Assembly (NCBI RefSeq): GCF_900141855.1
Contig: NZ_FQYU01000006.1
Location: 124,001-188,000, forward strand
DNA: 64,000 nucleotides
Source: Pseudozobellia thermophila
Lineage (GTDB): Bacteria > Bacteroidota > Bacteroidia > Flavobacteriales > Flavobacteriaceae
Direction of reading: 5' to 3'
A program made the translations under genes and the position numbers. A model generated the notes under the pieces. It ran no database searches, was not told the origin of the DNA, and worked only from the letters and a program-made list of their open reading frames with translations. This document shows, piece by piece, positions 17,804-26,168 of this stretch (positions are counted from its first letter, which is position 1; the number at the start of each line of letters is the position of its first letter).

Positions 17804-17858
17804 TGATGTGGCGTTTGAGGTTGAAAGTACAAAACATCCTTCGGAAAAAAAGCTAAAA

Positions 17859-17886
17859 AAAAGCGCCCCGAAACGAGGGCGCTTTT
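17859..17886 (-). terminator. Dodecin gene terminator (minus strand)
   Basis: AAGCGCCC (17861-17868) and GGGCGCTT (17877-17884) form a perfect stem. On the minus strand it is followed by a run of about eight T. It lies between the dodecin stop and the start of the next minus-strand gene. Confidence 0.85.
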
Positions 17887-17905
17887 TGCTGTTCGTCGAA
17901 GTGGA

Positions 17906-18106
17906 TTACTTTACTTCGAACGTGATTTTTACGTTGACGCGAAAATTGTCCATTTTTCCATCCTTGACGGTGGCGCTCTGCTCGTTGATGTAGACCGACT
18001 TGATGTTCTTTACCGATTTCGAGGCTTCCTTTACCGCGTTGTTGGCGGCATCCTCCCAACTCTTGTCGGAGTTCGCCAGTATTTCTATAACTTTTAAAAC
18101 TGCCAT
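17906..18106 (-). CDS. Dodecin family flavin-binding protein
   Basis: This 66-residue protein matches dodecin along its full length: MAVLKVIEILANSDKSWEDA, then ASKSVKNIKSVYINEQSATV and a closing strand NFRVNVKITFEV. The tryptophan in KSWEDA is the residue that stacks on the flavin in the family. Dodecins form hollow dodecamers that store or buffer flavins in the cytoplasm. A strong terminator follows, so it is expressed alone. Confidence 0.95.
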   Translation of the reverse strand: MAVLKVIEILANSDKSWEDAANNAVKEASKSVKNIKSVYINEQSATVKDGKMDNFRVNVKITFEVK

Positions 18107-18186
18107 AATATTTTGATTTTTAGATTCTTATCAAGATACAAAATATGGCAGTGATTATTGACGGAAACCTTTAAAATGTGTGCTCT

Positions 18187-19095
18187 TTAGCCATTTAGGG
18201 CTATTACCTCGTTCACTTTGTCGCCCATCATGTTTTTGAGCATGGTCTCGATTCCGTTCTTTAAGGTAAAGGTCGACGACGGGCAACCGCTGCAGGCCCC
18301 TTGTAAGATGACGTTTACCGTTTTGCTTTCCTTTTCGTAAGACTGAAACAAGATATTGCCCCCGTCACTTGCAACGGCCGGTTTGACATATTCTTCGAGT
18401 ATGTCTACGATCTGTTGTGAGGTGTCGTCTAGATCGGATTCGGCCTTAGTGGTATCGGGGGTACTGTTTCCGGGCGCATCCTGGGATACGGCATTTTCGG
18501 AGACCACTTCCTTTCCGTCGGCCAAATGATCGCGTACCAATTCGCGTAAGGTCATCGTGATGTCGTCCCATTCGGCTACATCGTATTTGGTAACCGAGAC
18601 ATAATTGAGGTCAAAAAACACCTCTTTTACGTACGGGAACTGAAAAAGGGCCTTGGCCAATTCCGAATCCTTGGCTTCGTCAATGTTTTTATACTCAAAG
18701 GTACCGGGTACGATACGCTTGTTGGCGACGAACTTCATTACCGATGGGTTGGGGGTAACCTCGGCATAAACGGTAACGGCCACCTTCTGCTTGGTTTCTT
18801 CTTCGTGTACGATGGGTTCGCCGGCGTTGAGGTATTCTACCAATTGCTGGGCCACCTCGTCTTTTACATCGTCCCACTCCACAATATCAAAACGTTCGAG
18901 GCCGATAAAGTTTCCCGATATATATACGGTTTTTATAAAGGGAAGGTAAAAAAGCTGTTGGGCCAAAGGTGAGATTTTGGCATCGTCGATATTCTTAAAC
19001 TCATAGTTGACGCCCTTGGTGAGCAAATGATTGGTCTCGAATTTAAGTATTTTGGGGTTGTGGGTCTTGACGACCGTTATGTGGTATTCCTTCAT
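18187..19095 (-). CDS. Nfu-type Fe-S scaffold/carrier with two N-terminal Nfu_N domains
   Basis: This 302-residue protein has two tandem Nfu N-terminal domains (about 1-92 and 105-195; each has a FxxNxxxxxGxxEYKNIDEAK-like block and a V(F/Y)ISGNFIG or VFFDLNYVS strand). An acidic linker follows, then the NifU-like C-terminal domain (about 222-302) with GACSGCPSSTFTLKNGIE carrying the CxxC (Cys about 268 and 271) that binds a [4Fe-4S] cluster. It works as a carrier in iron-sulfur cluster delivery in the cytoplasm. The duplicated N-domain is usual for Bacteroidota Nfu proteins. A good promoter precedes it. Confidence 0.94.
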   Translation of the reverse strand: MKEYHITVVKTHNPKILKFETNHLLTKGVNYEFKNIDDAKISPLAQQLFYLPFIKTVYISGNFIGLERFDIVEWDDVKDEVAQQLVEYLNAGEPIVHEEETKQKVAVTVYAEVTPNPSVMKFVANKRIVPGTFEYKNIDEAKDSELAKALFQFPYVKEVFFDLNYVSVTKYDVAEWDDITMTLRELVRDHLADGKEVVSENAVSQDAPGNSTPDTTKAESDLDDTSQQIVDILEEYVKPAVASDGGNILFQSYEKESKTVNVILQGACSGCPSSTFTLKNGIETMLKNMMGDKVNEVIALNG

Positions 19096-19111
19096 CGCTG
19101 TTTATTTGGTG

Positions 19112-19142
19112 CAAAAATACGATAATTAAAGTTGAGGTTCAA
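19112..19142 (-). promoter_or_regulatory. nfu promoter (TTG-N20-TATTTTTG)
   Basis: On the minus strand, TTG (plus 19140-19142) is followed by 20 bases and TATTTTTG (plus 19112-19119), 16 bases before the ATG. Both boxes and their spacing fit the Bacteroidota consensus; this is the best promoter match in the window. Confidence 0.65.
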
Positions 19143-19300
19143 TTCAGAATCGCTTATGAAATACGATTTTATGGGGATGGGGCTGCCATTTTGGTCTGTT
19201 TCGGCGCAGGGGCATATCGCATTGGTACATAATATTGTGGTATTTCATCCGTTATACCATATGTTTAGTCGATACTTTGTACCCAGCCATACGTTATATA

Positions 19301-20314
19301 ATGAAACATCGGTTTTTTTTGTTGCTCCTTTCCTTGTTTTACGGATTTCAAGCCCATGCACAGGAAGGCATTCCCGTTTATTTTGATTATTTGGCAGACA
19401 ATTACTACCTGGTCTACCCATCGATGGCTGGTATTAGTGAAGGTGGGAAAATCAGGGCCACGGCCCGAATGCAATGGTTCAGTGTAGAGGATGCACCGAA
19501 CATGCAGACCTTGAATGCCAATTTTAGATTGGGGGACAGCAATAGCGGGGTCGGTGCCATTTTCTTCAACGATGCCAATGGTTACCATGCCCAAACGGGG
19601 ATCAAATTGACCTATGCCCATCACCTGAAGCTCGGCGGCGATGCGCGATACCTGAACCAGGTTTCCTTCGGTCTGAGTCCGACCTACCTGCAGAGCAGTT
19701 TGGATGAGACCGAATTTCAGTCGGTATTGCCCGATGATGCCATAACCGGAACCAAATTGAGCGAAAGTTATTTTAACGTAGATCTCGGGATCTCGTACAG
19801 CCTTATGGAGTTTTATGCCCATTTTGCCATTAACAACCTGTTGGCAAGTGAGCGGAACCTTTACCGTTACGGTAAGGGCAACGACAATATTCCCGTTATC
19901 GATAACCTTAGGCGTTATCTGATATCGGCCGGGTATATCTTCGGAAAACAGGAATGGCAGTTCGAACCTTCGGTGCTTTTTCAAATGACGGACTTTACCA
20001 GCGAGAAGACCATCGACCTGAACGCCAAGGTGTACAGGGACGTCGACTTTGGCCGGATCTGGGGAGGTATCTCGTACCGAAGAAGTATGGACGGCACCCC
20101 TTTTGTTACCGACGATAGTTTCGGCGAACAACGTCTCCAGCTCTTTACGCCGATCGTCGGGGCCAATATCAATAACTTTATGGTTTCGTATAATTATTCG
20201 TACCAGTCGGGCGACATCCGTTTCGACAGCGGTGGTTTTCACCAAATAACCATTGGTTACGACTTTGGGCAATCGGAGAGAAAATACGACTGTTACTGTC
20301 CCGCAGCGCAATAA
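19301..20314 (+). CDS. PorP/SprF family T9SS membrane protein (stand-alone)
   Basis: The 337-residue product has a signal peptide (MKHRFFLLLLSLFYGFQAHA), which decides the start at 19301 over an upstream in-frame ATG at 19235. The mature part has the PorP/SprF pattern: YLVYPSMAGISEGGKIRATA near the N-terminus, repeated amphipathic beta-strands and SYNYSYQSGDIRFDSGGFHQ near the end, consistent with an outer-membrane barrel. PorP/SprF proteins attach type B T9SS substrates to the surface. Unlike the one at 29861, this gene has no substrate gene beside it. Confidence 0.9.
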   Translation: MKHRFFLLLLSLFYGFQAHAQEGIPVYFDYLADNYYLVYPSMAGISEGGKIRATARMQWFSVEDAPNMQTLNANFRLGDSNSGVGAIFFNDANGYHAQTGIKLTYAHHLKLGGDARYLNQVSFGLSPTYLQSSLDETEFQSVLPDDAITGTKLSESYFNVDLGISYSLMEFYAHFAINNLLASERNLYRYGKGNDNIPVIDNLRRYLISAGYIFGKQEWQFEPSVLFQMTDFTSEKTIDLNAKVYRDVDFGRIWGGISYRRSMDGTPFVTDDSFGEQRLQLFTPIVGANINNFMVSYNYSYQSGDIRFDSGGFHQITIGYDFGQSERKYDCYCPAAQ

Positions 20315-20324
20315 AAAACAAAAA

Positions 20325-20362
20325 GAAAAAAGCCCCGGCCGTTCAACGGCCGGGGCTTTTTT
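20325..20362. terminator. Bidirectional terminator between convergent genes
   Basis: AGCCCCGGCCGTT (20331-20343) and AACGGCCGGGGCT (20345-20357) form a long GC-rich stem with an A-run on the left and a T-run on the right. It can stop both the PorP/SprF gene and the convergent VWA gene. Confidence 0.93.
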
Positions 20363-20371
20363 ATGTCATCT

Positions 20372-21556
20372 TCACTCCCAACGGTAATCCTTTTGGGCGG
20401 CTTGTTTTTTAATGGCATTGATCATGGCACTCTCCAGTTCGCCCGTTTCGTCCTGGCCTTGGTTTTGGGCGATGAACATTTCGCGTTTCCTGTTGAGCTC
20501 TTGGATCTCTTTTTGAATTTGAATCCGTTCCTTTTTCTTTTGGGCGATATATAGTTCGATTTCTTTTGCCGTTTTTTCCCGAAGTTCTTGGGGAAGGTCT
20601 TTTTGTTCGATCGAGGAAAGGTCAAATTCTTCTTCGTCAGAGGCATCTACCAAATCCCAATCTTGGTTTTTGTACAAACGCGAGCTTTTGCTTACGGCCC
20701 GTTTTACCACGACCACCTCCTCAAGTTCTTGGGCGTTGTAATCCTGTGCGGCCTGTTTTTCTTTTTTCGACCTTCCCATACTGCCATAGGAAACATAGGT
20801 AGTGTTCAGTTTTGAGTTTAGATCGATAATGGCGTCGTCGTAGGGCGTATCGATATGTACCACTTGGCGGTTGTGGTCAATGGCCATGTAGTCGCCTCCC
20901 GTAAGGAGTGCCCCTTCCTTCCATTTGCCATAGATTCCCTGGTCATAGTTTCCGCAGAACACGGTGTTGACGATTACCCCTTTCTCCTTGGCGTCGATTG
21001 CGGCATTTTTGTAGTGCGTCCTGCCCTGGTCGAAAGGCTCGTTTCCTGCAATGAGGATGATTTTTAAGTGATCGGGGTTTTTGCCCCAATCCAATTGTTT
21101 AAGGGAGCGCTGTATTACCGTGCCGCAGAATTCTTCCCCGCCGTTCGTAGTGAGCGAGAACAGTTTTTCGGATATTTCATCGAGGTCGCTCGTAAAGTTC
21201 AGCACTTGCTGAACGTAGCCCTCACGCGACGAAAGGCCGTCGTTTCCGTATTGGTAGAGGGCAATTTGCAGTTCGGGTTGCGTACCGTTGCCGCATTTGG
21301 CACGGGTGAATTTGTTAACTACGTCCCAAAGTTGGGCCTTTGCTTGGTTGATAAGTCCGTCCATGCTATTGCTGGTGTCGAGCAACAGGGCGATCTTGAC
21401 CGTGTTCCTTTCGGGTTCGGTATCCTTTTTTTTCTGGGGCACCACTTGTGCAATTAACGCGCCGGAGGTACTTTTTTTGGGTGCCGGGTCGCAGCCGGGG
21501 GAGCTTAGGGCAACTGCCGACATAAGGCCTGTAAAGATCAATTGTATAGCTTTCAT
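20372..21556 (-). CDS. VWA-domain lipoprotein with C-terminal coiled coil
   Basis: The 394-residue product has a lipoprotein-like signal peptide ending at Cys22 (ALSSPGC; a loose lipobox). A von Willebrand factor A domain (about 52-265) contains the MIDAS residues in LLLDTSNSMDG (Asp60, Ser62, Ser64), so metal binding is likely intact. The C-terminal part is charged and helical (about 310-390), with a predicted coiled coil rich in Lys, Glu and Gln. It is probably anchored in the periplasm or on the surface; partner and function are unknown. It is divergent from the TPR kinase gene, with a 254-base shared upstream region in which I see no clear operator. Confidence 0.88.
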   Translation of the reverse strand: MKAIQLIFTGLMSAVALSSPGCDPAPKKSTSGALIAQVVPQKKKDTEPERNTVKIALLLDTSNSMDGLINQAKAQLWDVVNKFTRAKCGNGTQPELQIALYQYGNDGLSSREGYVQQVLNFTSDLDEISEKLFSLTTNGGEEFCGTVIQRSLKQLDWGKNPDHLKIILIAGNEPFDQGRTHYKNAAIDAKEKGVIVNTVFCGNYDQGIYGKWKEGALLTGGDYMAIDHNRQVVHIDTPYDDAIIDLNSKLNTTYVSYGSMGRSKKEKQAAQDYNAQELEEVVVVKRAVSKSSRLYKNQDWDLVDASDEEEFDLSSIEQKDLPQELREKTAKEIELYIAQKKKERIQIQKEIQELNRKREMFIAQNQGQDETGELESAMINAIKKQAAQKDYRWE

Positions 21557-21810
21557 CTTATTGGGTTTTGTTTTCCTGACCGTCCCAAATTTTTTCGGAC
21601 GGTTTGCGGAAAGGGTTATGCTTAGGGTGTGAAATTAGTTCCGTCTTTTTTATGCTAAAAGGGGGAATGAGCGAAGCGGCGGTTCGGGTTAGTTAACGGG
21701 CCAAATGGTTTCGTAAAGTGGTCGAAATGCCATGTTTGGGGTGGTTTTTGGGGCGATATCCATTTTTTTTGACCGCATAGATCCACTAAGTTTACGTTAT
21801 AATCGTCCCT

Positions 21811-23739
21811 ATGCAAATGTCGCGTTACGTATTGTTTTTGTTTTTGGCAACAGGCTCCCTCGCTTTTGCGCAAACGCGCGATAACCGGTTGTTGATGCAT
21901 AGGGCCTATCTCGATTCGGCCAATACCTACAAGCAAACCGATTTGGAAAAAAGCATCGATTTTATCGCCCAATCGATTGCCGAACTCGGCAAAGGGGCTG
22001 GCACCAAGGAATTGGCCGAGTCGCTTACCGCCTTGGGCGAAGTCTATCAATACCACCATCAGTACGACCTGGCCATTACCAATTACGAAGATGCCCTTGA
22101 AGCCAACAAAACCTCGAGGACCACCTTGCTGCTTGGGGATGCCTTTGTGCAGAACGGGCAGTTCGACAAAGCCCGCGATCTGTTGTCGCCCCTATTGGAA
22201 ATAAGGGGCCTGGTGCCGTACCAAAAGGTGATGCTTTACGAAACCTTGGGCGATGCGAACAAAGGTCTGGGGCACATCGATCAGGCGGTGGCCTTCTACG
22301 AAGAAGGGGCGAAGGTGGCACAAATGAACCAGATTACCCCCAAGCTGGCGGATCTGAACTCCAAGATTGCCGACGCCTACGCCCAAGAAAATATGTTGAT
22401 CGAAGCCGATGCCTATTACAAGAGCGCTTTAAAACTGTCAAAGAGCCTGCCTCCGGAAAGGGCCTTGCAGGAAAAGGAGAAGGTGGCCGACTATTATAAT
22501 AAGAAAAGCCAGTACGGGGCAGAGATCGAGCTGCGCAAGGAAAGCCTTGGCGATCTGGTGCAATTGCCGAAAAACGAGACCCCACGTCAACGGAGTTCCG
22601 TTAAGGCCGATTCGATAACGGCCCAACGCATCAATTATAAGATTGCGAATGCCTATATAGCCCAAGACAAGTACGATGAGGCCATTCCCTATCTTAAGGA
22701 GAGTATCGAGCAGGCGGGTTCCGACGACGATATAGTCGTTCAAAAGGATGCCACCCGAAAACTTTCGGAAGTATTTGAATACAAGGGCGACTATACCAAG
22801 GCCTTTGAAACCTATCGCAATTACGTGGCATTGGTCGATACGTTGTATGCAAGAAAAGAGCAGGAAATTTCGAGGGCGGCACGGCTTAATCGGGAGATTG
22901 CGGCCAAGCAGAGCCGAATTTCGGGCCTGGAACAGGAAAGGGAACTCTCACAGAGCAAGTATGCCCTGGCCCGCACCGAACGAGAACTGGCACAAGAGAC
23001 CAATAAAAGGCAAAGATGGGTAATCTATTCGCTTTTGGTGGGGATATTGCTTTTGGGCGTGGCTACCTTCTTTTTCTATAGGAGCAACCAACAACAAAAA
23101 TTGGCCAATAACCTGCTGGCCTTAAAGTCGTTGCGCTCCCAAATGAATCCGCATTTTATATTTAACGCCTTGAACTCGGTCAACAATTACATCGCCAAAA
23201 ACGACGAAAGAAGCGCCAATAGGTACCTTAGCGAGTTTTCTACTTTGATGCGTTCGGTACTCGAAAATTCGGAGGAAGACTTTATACCCTTGGCCAAGGA
23301 ACTGGAACTGCTGCGGCTCTACTTAAAACTTGAGCATTCCCGTTTTCCGGAAAAATTCGATTATGAGATCGATACGGGCCAGGCAACGGATATCGAGGCC
23401 TTTGAGATTCCGCCGATGCTGTTGCAGCCCTATATCGAGAATGCGATTTGGCACGGACTTAGATACAAAGGTGAAAAAGGGTTCTTACATATCGGTTTAA
23501 GGCAGGGCGACAAGAACGTTTTGGTGATAACCATTACCGACAATGGTATAGGCAGAACGAAATCGGCCGAGCTAAAGACGGACAATCAGAAGAAACGGAA
23601 GTCAAAGGGCATGGGCAATATAAAAAAGAGGATCGCCATTTTAAACGATATGTACAAAAACAAGCTGGACGTTCGGATCTTTGACCTCGAAGCGGACGGG
23701 TCGGGAACCAAGGTGGTCTTTACGCTACGAAAGGATTAA
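21811..23739 (+). CDS. TPR-containing LytS-type sensor histidine kinase
   Basis: This 642-residue protein has a signal peptide (about 1-22, ending at FAQ), periplasmic TPR repeats (about 25-345), a coiled coil (about 345-400) and one transmembrane helix (about 402-425). The His_kinase domain of the LytS/YehU type follows. The phosphoacceptor is in SQMNPHFIFNALNS (His about 447). The ATP-binding part has IPPMLLQPYIENAIWHGL and ITDNGIG. A second in-frame ATG at 21817 is an equally good start. It should phosphorylate the LytTR regulator encoded 20 bases downstream. It is a paralogue of the 37603 kinase. The signal is unknown. Confidence 0.93.
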   Translation: MQMSRYVLFLFLATGSLAFAQTRDNRLLMHRAYLDSANTYKQTDLEKSIDFIAQSIAELGKGAGTKELAESLTALGEVYQYHHQYDLAITNYEDALEANKTSRTTLLLGDAFVQNGQFDKARDLLSPLLEIRGLVPYQKVMLYETLGDANKGLGHIDQAVAFYEEGAKVAQMNQITPKLADLNSKIADAYAQENMLIEADAYYKSALKLSKSLPPERALQEKEKVADYYNKKSQYGAEIELRKESLGDLVQLPKNETPRQRSSVKADSITAQRINYKIANAYIAQDKYDEAIPYLKESIEQAGSDDDIVVQKDATRKLSEVFEYKGDYTKAFETYRNYVALVDTLYARKEQEISRAARLNREIAAKQSRISGLEQERELSQSKYALARTERELAQETNKRQRWVIYSLLVGILLLGVATFFFYRSNQQQKLANNLLALKSLRSQMNPHFIFNALNSVNNYIAKNDERSANRYLSEFSTLMRSVLENSEEDFIPLAKELELLRLYLKLEHSRFPEKFDYEIDTGQATDIEAFEIPPMLLQPYIENAIWHGLRYKGEKGFLHIGLRQGDKNVLVITITDNGIGRTKSAELKTDNQKKRKSKGMGNIKKRIAILNDMYKNKLDVRIFDLEADGSGTKVVFTLRKD

Positions 23740-23759
23740 GGCCAATAAAAGGAACAAGG

Positions 23760-24488
23760 ATGAAACTAAACGCAATATTGATAGAGGACGAAAGCAACAG
23801 CCGGGAGATTTTACGCAATTATCTGGCGAAGTACTGCCCGAACGTACAGTTGGTGGGAGAGGCCGATTCGATCGGCAAGGGACTTGACCTGATCGAGGCC
23901 CAGCCCCTAGATCTGGTTTTTTTGGATGTCGAAATGCCCTTTGGCAACGCCTTCGACCTCTTGGACCAACTTCCCGAACGTACCTTCGAGACCGTTTTTG
24001 TTACGGCCTACGACCACTATGCCAAAGACGCCCTTAACCACCATGCGGCCTATTACCTGACGAAGCCCATCAATATCGATGAACTGGTCAAGGCGGTCGA
24101 ATATGTCGTTGAGGTAAGACAGAGGGAAAATGCCTTGGGGAACGAGGTACTGCAATCGAAGGCAAAACCCGCCAACGGAAAGATCACCCTGCCGCAGCAA
24201 GACGGGTTTCAGGTGTTGGACGTATCCGATATTATCTATTGCAAGGCCGACGACAATTATACCGAAATCTTTTTGGAACGTAAGAAAATAGTGGTCAGCA
24301 AGACCTTGAAATATTTTGAGGAAGCCTTATCGGGCTATGCTTTTGCACGCATCCACAAGTCGTACTTGGTAAACATCAACGAGGTCGTTAAATACCGAAA
24401 AGGAAAAGGGGGTAGCGTTATCGTCTCCAATGGAAAGGAACTTTTGGTTTCGGCATCAAGGAAAAAGGAACTTTTGTCCTATTTTTAG
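23760..24488 (+). CDS. LytTR-family response regulator
   Basis: This 242-residue protein has an N-terminal receiver domain (about 1-125) with the acidic pocket IEDE and the phosphoacceptor in VFLDVEMP (Asp56). A C-terminal LytTR DNA-binding domain follows (about 140-242, IIYCKADDNYTEIFL, then FARIHKSYLVNINEV). LytTR proteins bind short direct repeats as dimers. It is the cognate partner of the upstream kinase by adjacency. The overall design matches the 36842 regulator. Confidence 0.95.
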   Translation: MKLNAILIEDESNSREILRNYLAKYCPNVQLVGEADSIGKGLDLIEAQPLDLVFLDVEMPFGNAFDLLDQLPERTFETVFVTAYDHYAKDALNHHAAYYLTKPINIDELVKAVEYVVEVRQRENALGNEVLQSKAKPANGKITLPQQDGFQVLDVSDIIYCKADDNYTEIFLERKKIVVSKTLKYFEEALSGYAFARIHKSYLVNINEVVKYRKGKGGSVIVSNGKELLVSASRKKELLSYF

Positions 24489-24514
24489 GCCCAATCAATA
24501 CTAAACCAGTTGCT

Positions 24515-25024
24515 ATGATTAAATCGGTAAGGGGGAAGAGTCCCAAGATGGGAAAAGACTGTTTTGTTGCCGAAAATGCCACCATCGTGGGCGAGGTGGA
24601 GATGGGCGACCAATGCAGTGTATGGTTCAATGCCGTGATCCGGGGCGACGTACATTTTATCCGGATGGGGAACAAGGTCAATGTGCAGGACGGGGCCGTG
24701 ATCCATTGTACCTATCAAAAATCGCCGACCACCATCGGTAACCGTGTTTCGATCGGGCACAATGCCATCGTCCACGGTTGTACCATCAAAGACAATGTGC
24801 TTATCGGTATGGGGAGCATCGTGATGGACGATTGCCTAGTGGAAAGCAATAGCATCATTGCGGCCGGGGCCGTGGTGACCAAGGGCACCCATGTACCCTC
24901 GGGAAGCGTTTTTGCCGGTACGCCGGCCCGAAAGATCAAGGATATCGATACGGAATTGAGCTCGGGCGAGATAGACCGTATAGCCGAAAACTATGTGCTA
25001 TACTCGTCGTGGTTCAAGGAGTAG
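24515..25024 (+). CDS. Gamma-class carbonic anhydrase-like hexapeptide protein
   Basis: This 169-residue protein has a left-handed beta-helix made of hexapeptide repeats. NAVIRGDVHFIRMG and the zinc-type histidines in AVIHCTY, IGHNAIVHGC fit the YrdA/gamma carbonic anhydrase family. The Arg-Asp pair (IRGD) and three histidines are present, so a metal site is plausible. Many members have no measured carbonic anhydrase activity, so the reaction is uncertain. It starts 27 bases after the regulator gene. Confidence 0.92.
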   Translation: MIKSVRGKSPKMGKDCFVAENATIVGEVEMGDQCSVWFNAVIRGDVHFIRMGNKVNVQDGAVIHCTYQKSPTTIGNRVSIGHNAIVHGCTIKDNVLIGMGSIVMDDCLVESNSIIAAGAVVTKGTHVPSGSVFAGTPARKIKDIDTELSSGEIDRIAENYVLYSSWFKE

Positions 25025-25094
25025 GCGCCGAGGGCGTTTGGTAGGGACTGTGCTTTTAGTTTTGATAGCGTCATGGCCCTGATCACTATTTTTA

Positions 25095-25102
25095 TATTTT
25101 TG
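25095..25102 (+). promoter_or_regulatory. fabD promoter -7 element (TATTTTTG)
   Basis: TATTTTTG fits TAnnTTTG and lies 23 bases before the fabD ATG. The nearest upstream TTG is about 30 bases away, longer than usual. Confidence 0.4.
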
Positions 25103-25125
25103 TCGCACTTTAAAGACAAGCAAAG

Positions 25126-26013
25126 ATGAAAGCATATATATTTCCCGGTCAGGGTGCCCAGTTTGTGGGCATGGGCCTAGACCTTTATGAAAACTACCCC
25201 ATAGCAAAGGAATTGTTCGAGCAGGCCAATGCCATTCTCGGGTTCCCGATAACCGACATCATGTTCGAAGGGGCCGCCGAAGACCTCAAGCAGACGAAAG
25301 TCACACAACCGGCCATTTTTCTGCACTCGGTAATCTTGAGCAAGGTATTGGGCGATAGTTTTAAGCCCGATATGGTGGCGGGCCATTCCTTGGGCGAGTT
25401 TTCGGCCTTGGTGGCCAACGGGACCTTGAATTTTGAGGATGGCCTGAAATTGGTTTCGAAACGGGCCTTGGCCATGCAGAAGGCCTGTGAATTGCAACCG
25501 AGTACCATGGCGGCCGTTTTGGGACTGGATGATGCCGTGGTGGAAAAAATATGTGAAGAAACCCCGGGGACCGTGGTCGCCGCCAATTATAATTGTCCGG
25601 GCCAATTGGTGATTTCGGGCGAAGTGGCCGCCGTGGAGGCCGCCTGTGAAAAGATGAAGGAAGCCGGGGCGAGAAGGGCCCTCGTGCTTCCGGTGGGCGG
25701 GGCCTTCCATTCCCCGTTGATGGAGCCCGCGCGCGAAGAACTGGCCGAGGCCATAGAGCATACCGTTTTCAGTGCGCCGCAGTGTCCGGTGTACCAAAAT
25801 GTGACGACGGTGGCCGTTAGCGACGCTACCGAGGTAAAGAAAAACCTGATCTTGCAGTTGACCGCTCCCGTAAAATGGACACAAAGTGTCGAAAACATGG
25901 TAAAGGACGGGGCGAGGGAGTTTATCGAGGTAGGCCCGGGCAAGGTCTTGCAAGGCTTGGTAAGAAAAATTGCAAAAGACGTAGAAAGTCGTTCTGCAGA
26001 TATCCCAAAGTAG
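25126..26013 (+). CDS. fabD: Malonyl-CoA:ACP transacylase FabD
   Basis: This 295-residue enzyme transfers malonyl from CoA to acyl carrier protein, the step that supplies the extender unit for fatty acid synthesis. It starts MKAYIFPGQGAQFVGMG and has the nucleophile elbow VAGHSLGEFSAL (Ser88) and the catalytic histidine in GGAFHSPLM (His195), plus a conserved EVGPGKVL near the end. Length is normal. It lies alone after the carbonic anhydrase-like gene, with its own -7 element. Confidence 0.97.
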   Translation: MKAYIFPGQGAQFVGMGLDLYENYPIAKELFEQANAILGFPITDIMFEGAAEDLKQTKVTQPAIFLHSVILSKVLGDSFKPDMVAGHSLGEFSALVANGTLNFEDGLKLVSKRALAMQKACELQPSTMAAVLGLDDAVVEKICEETPGTVVAANYNCPGQLVISGEVAAVEAACEKMKEAGARRALVLPVGGAFHSPLMEPAREELAEAIEHTVFSAPQCPVYQNVTTVAVSDATEVKKNLILQLTAPVKWTQSVENMVKDGAREFIEVGPGKVLQGLVRKIAKDVESRSADIPK

Positions 26014-26168
26014 GGTTTTTTACGTATAAATTGTATTTAATCTAGACAAAACCCGATTTAACCCCATATTTACGGGCATAGATTATTTTTTTAGTAATAT
26101 TGAGGCCCATTTTGCAAGAACCTACTTGTTTGCTGTGTATTGAATTTTATTGAATTCAAAGGCAGTTT

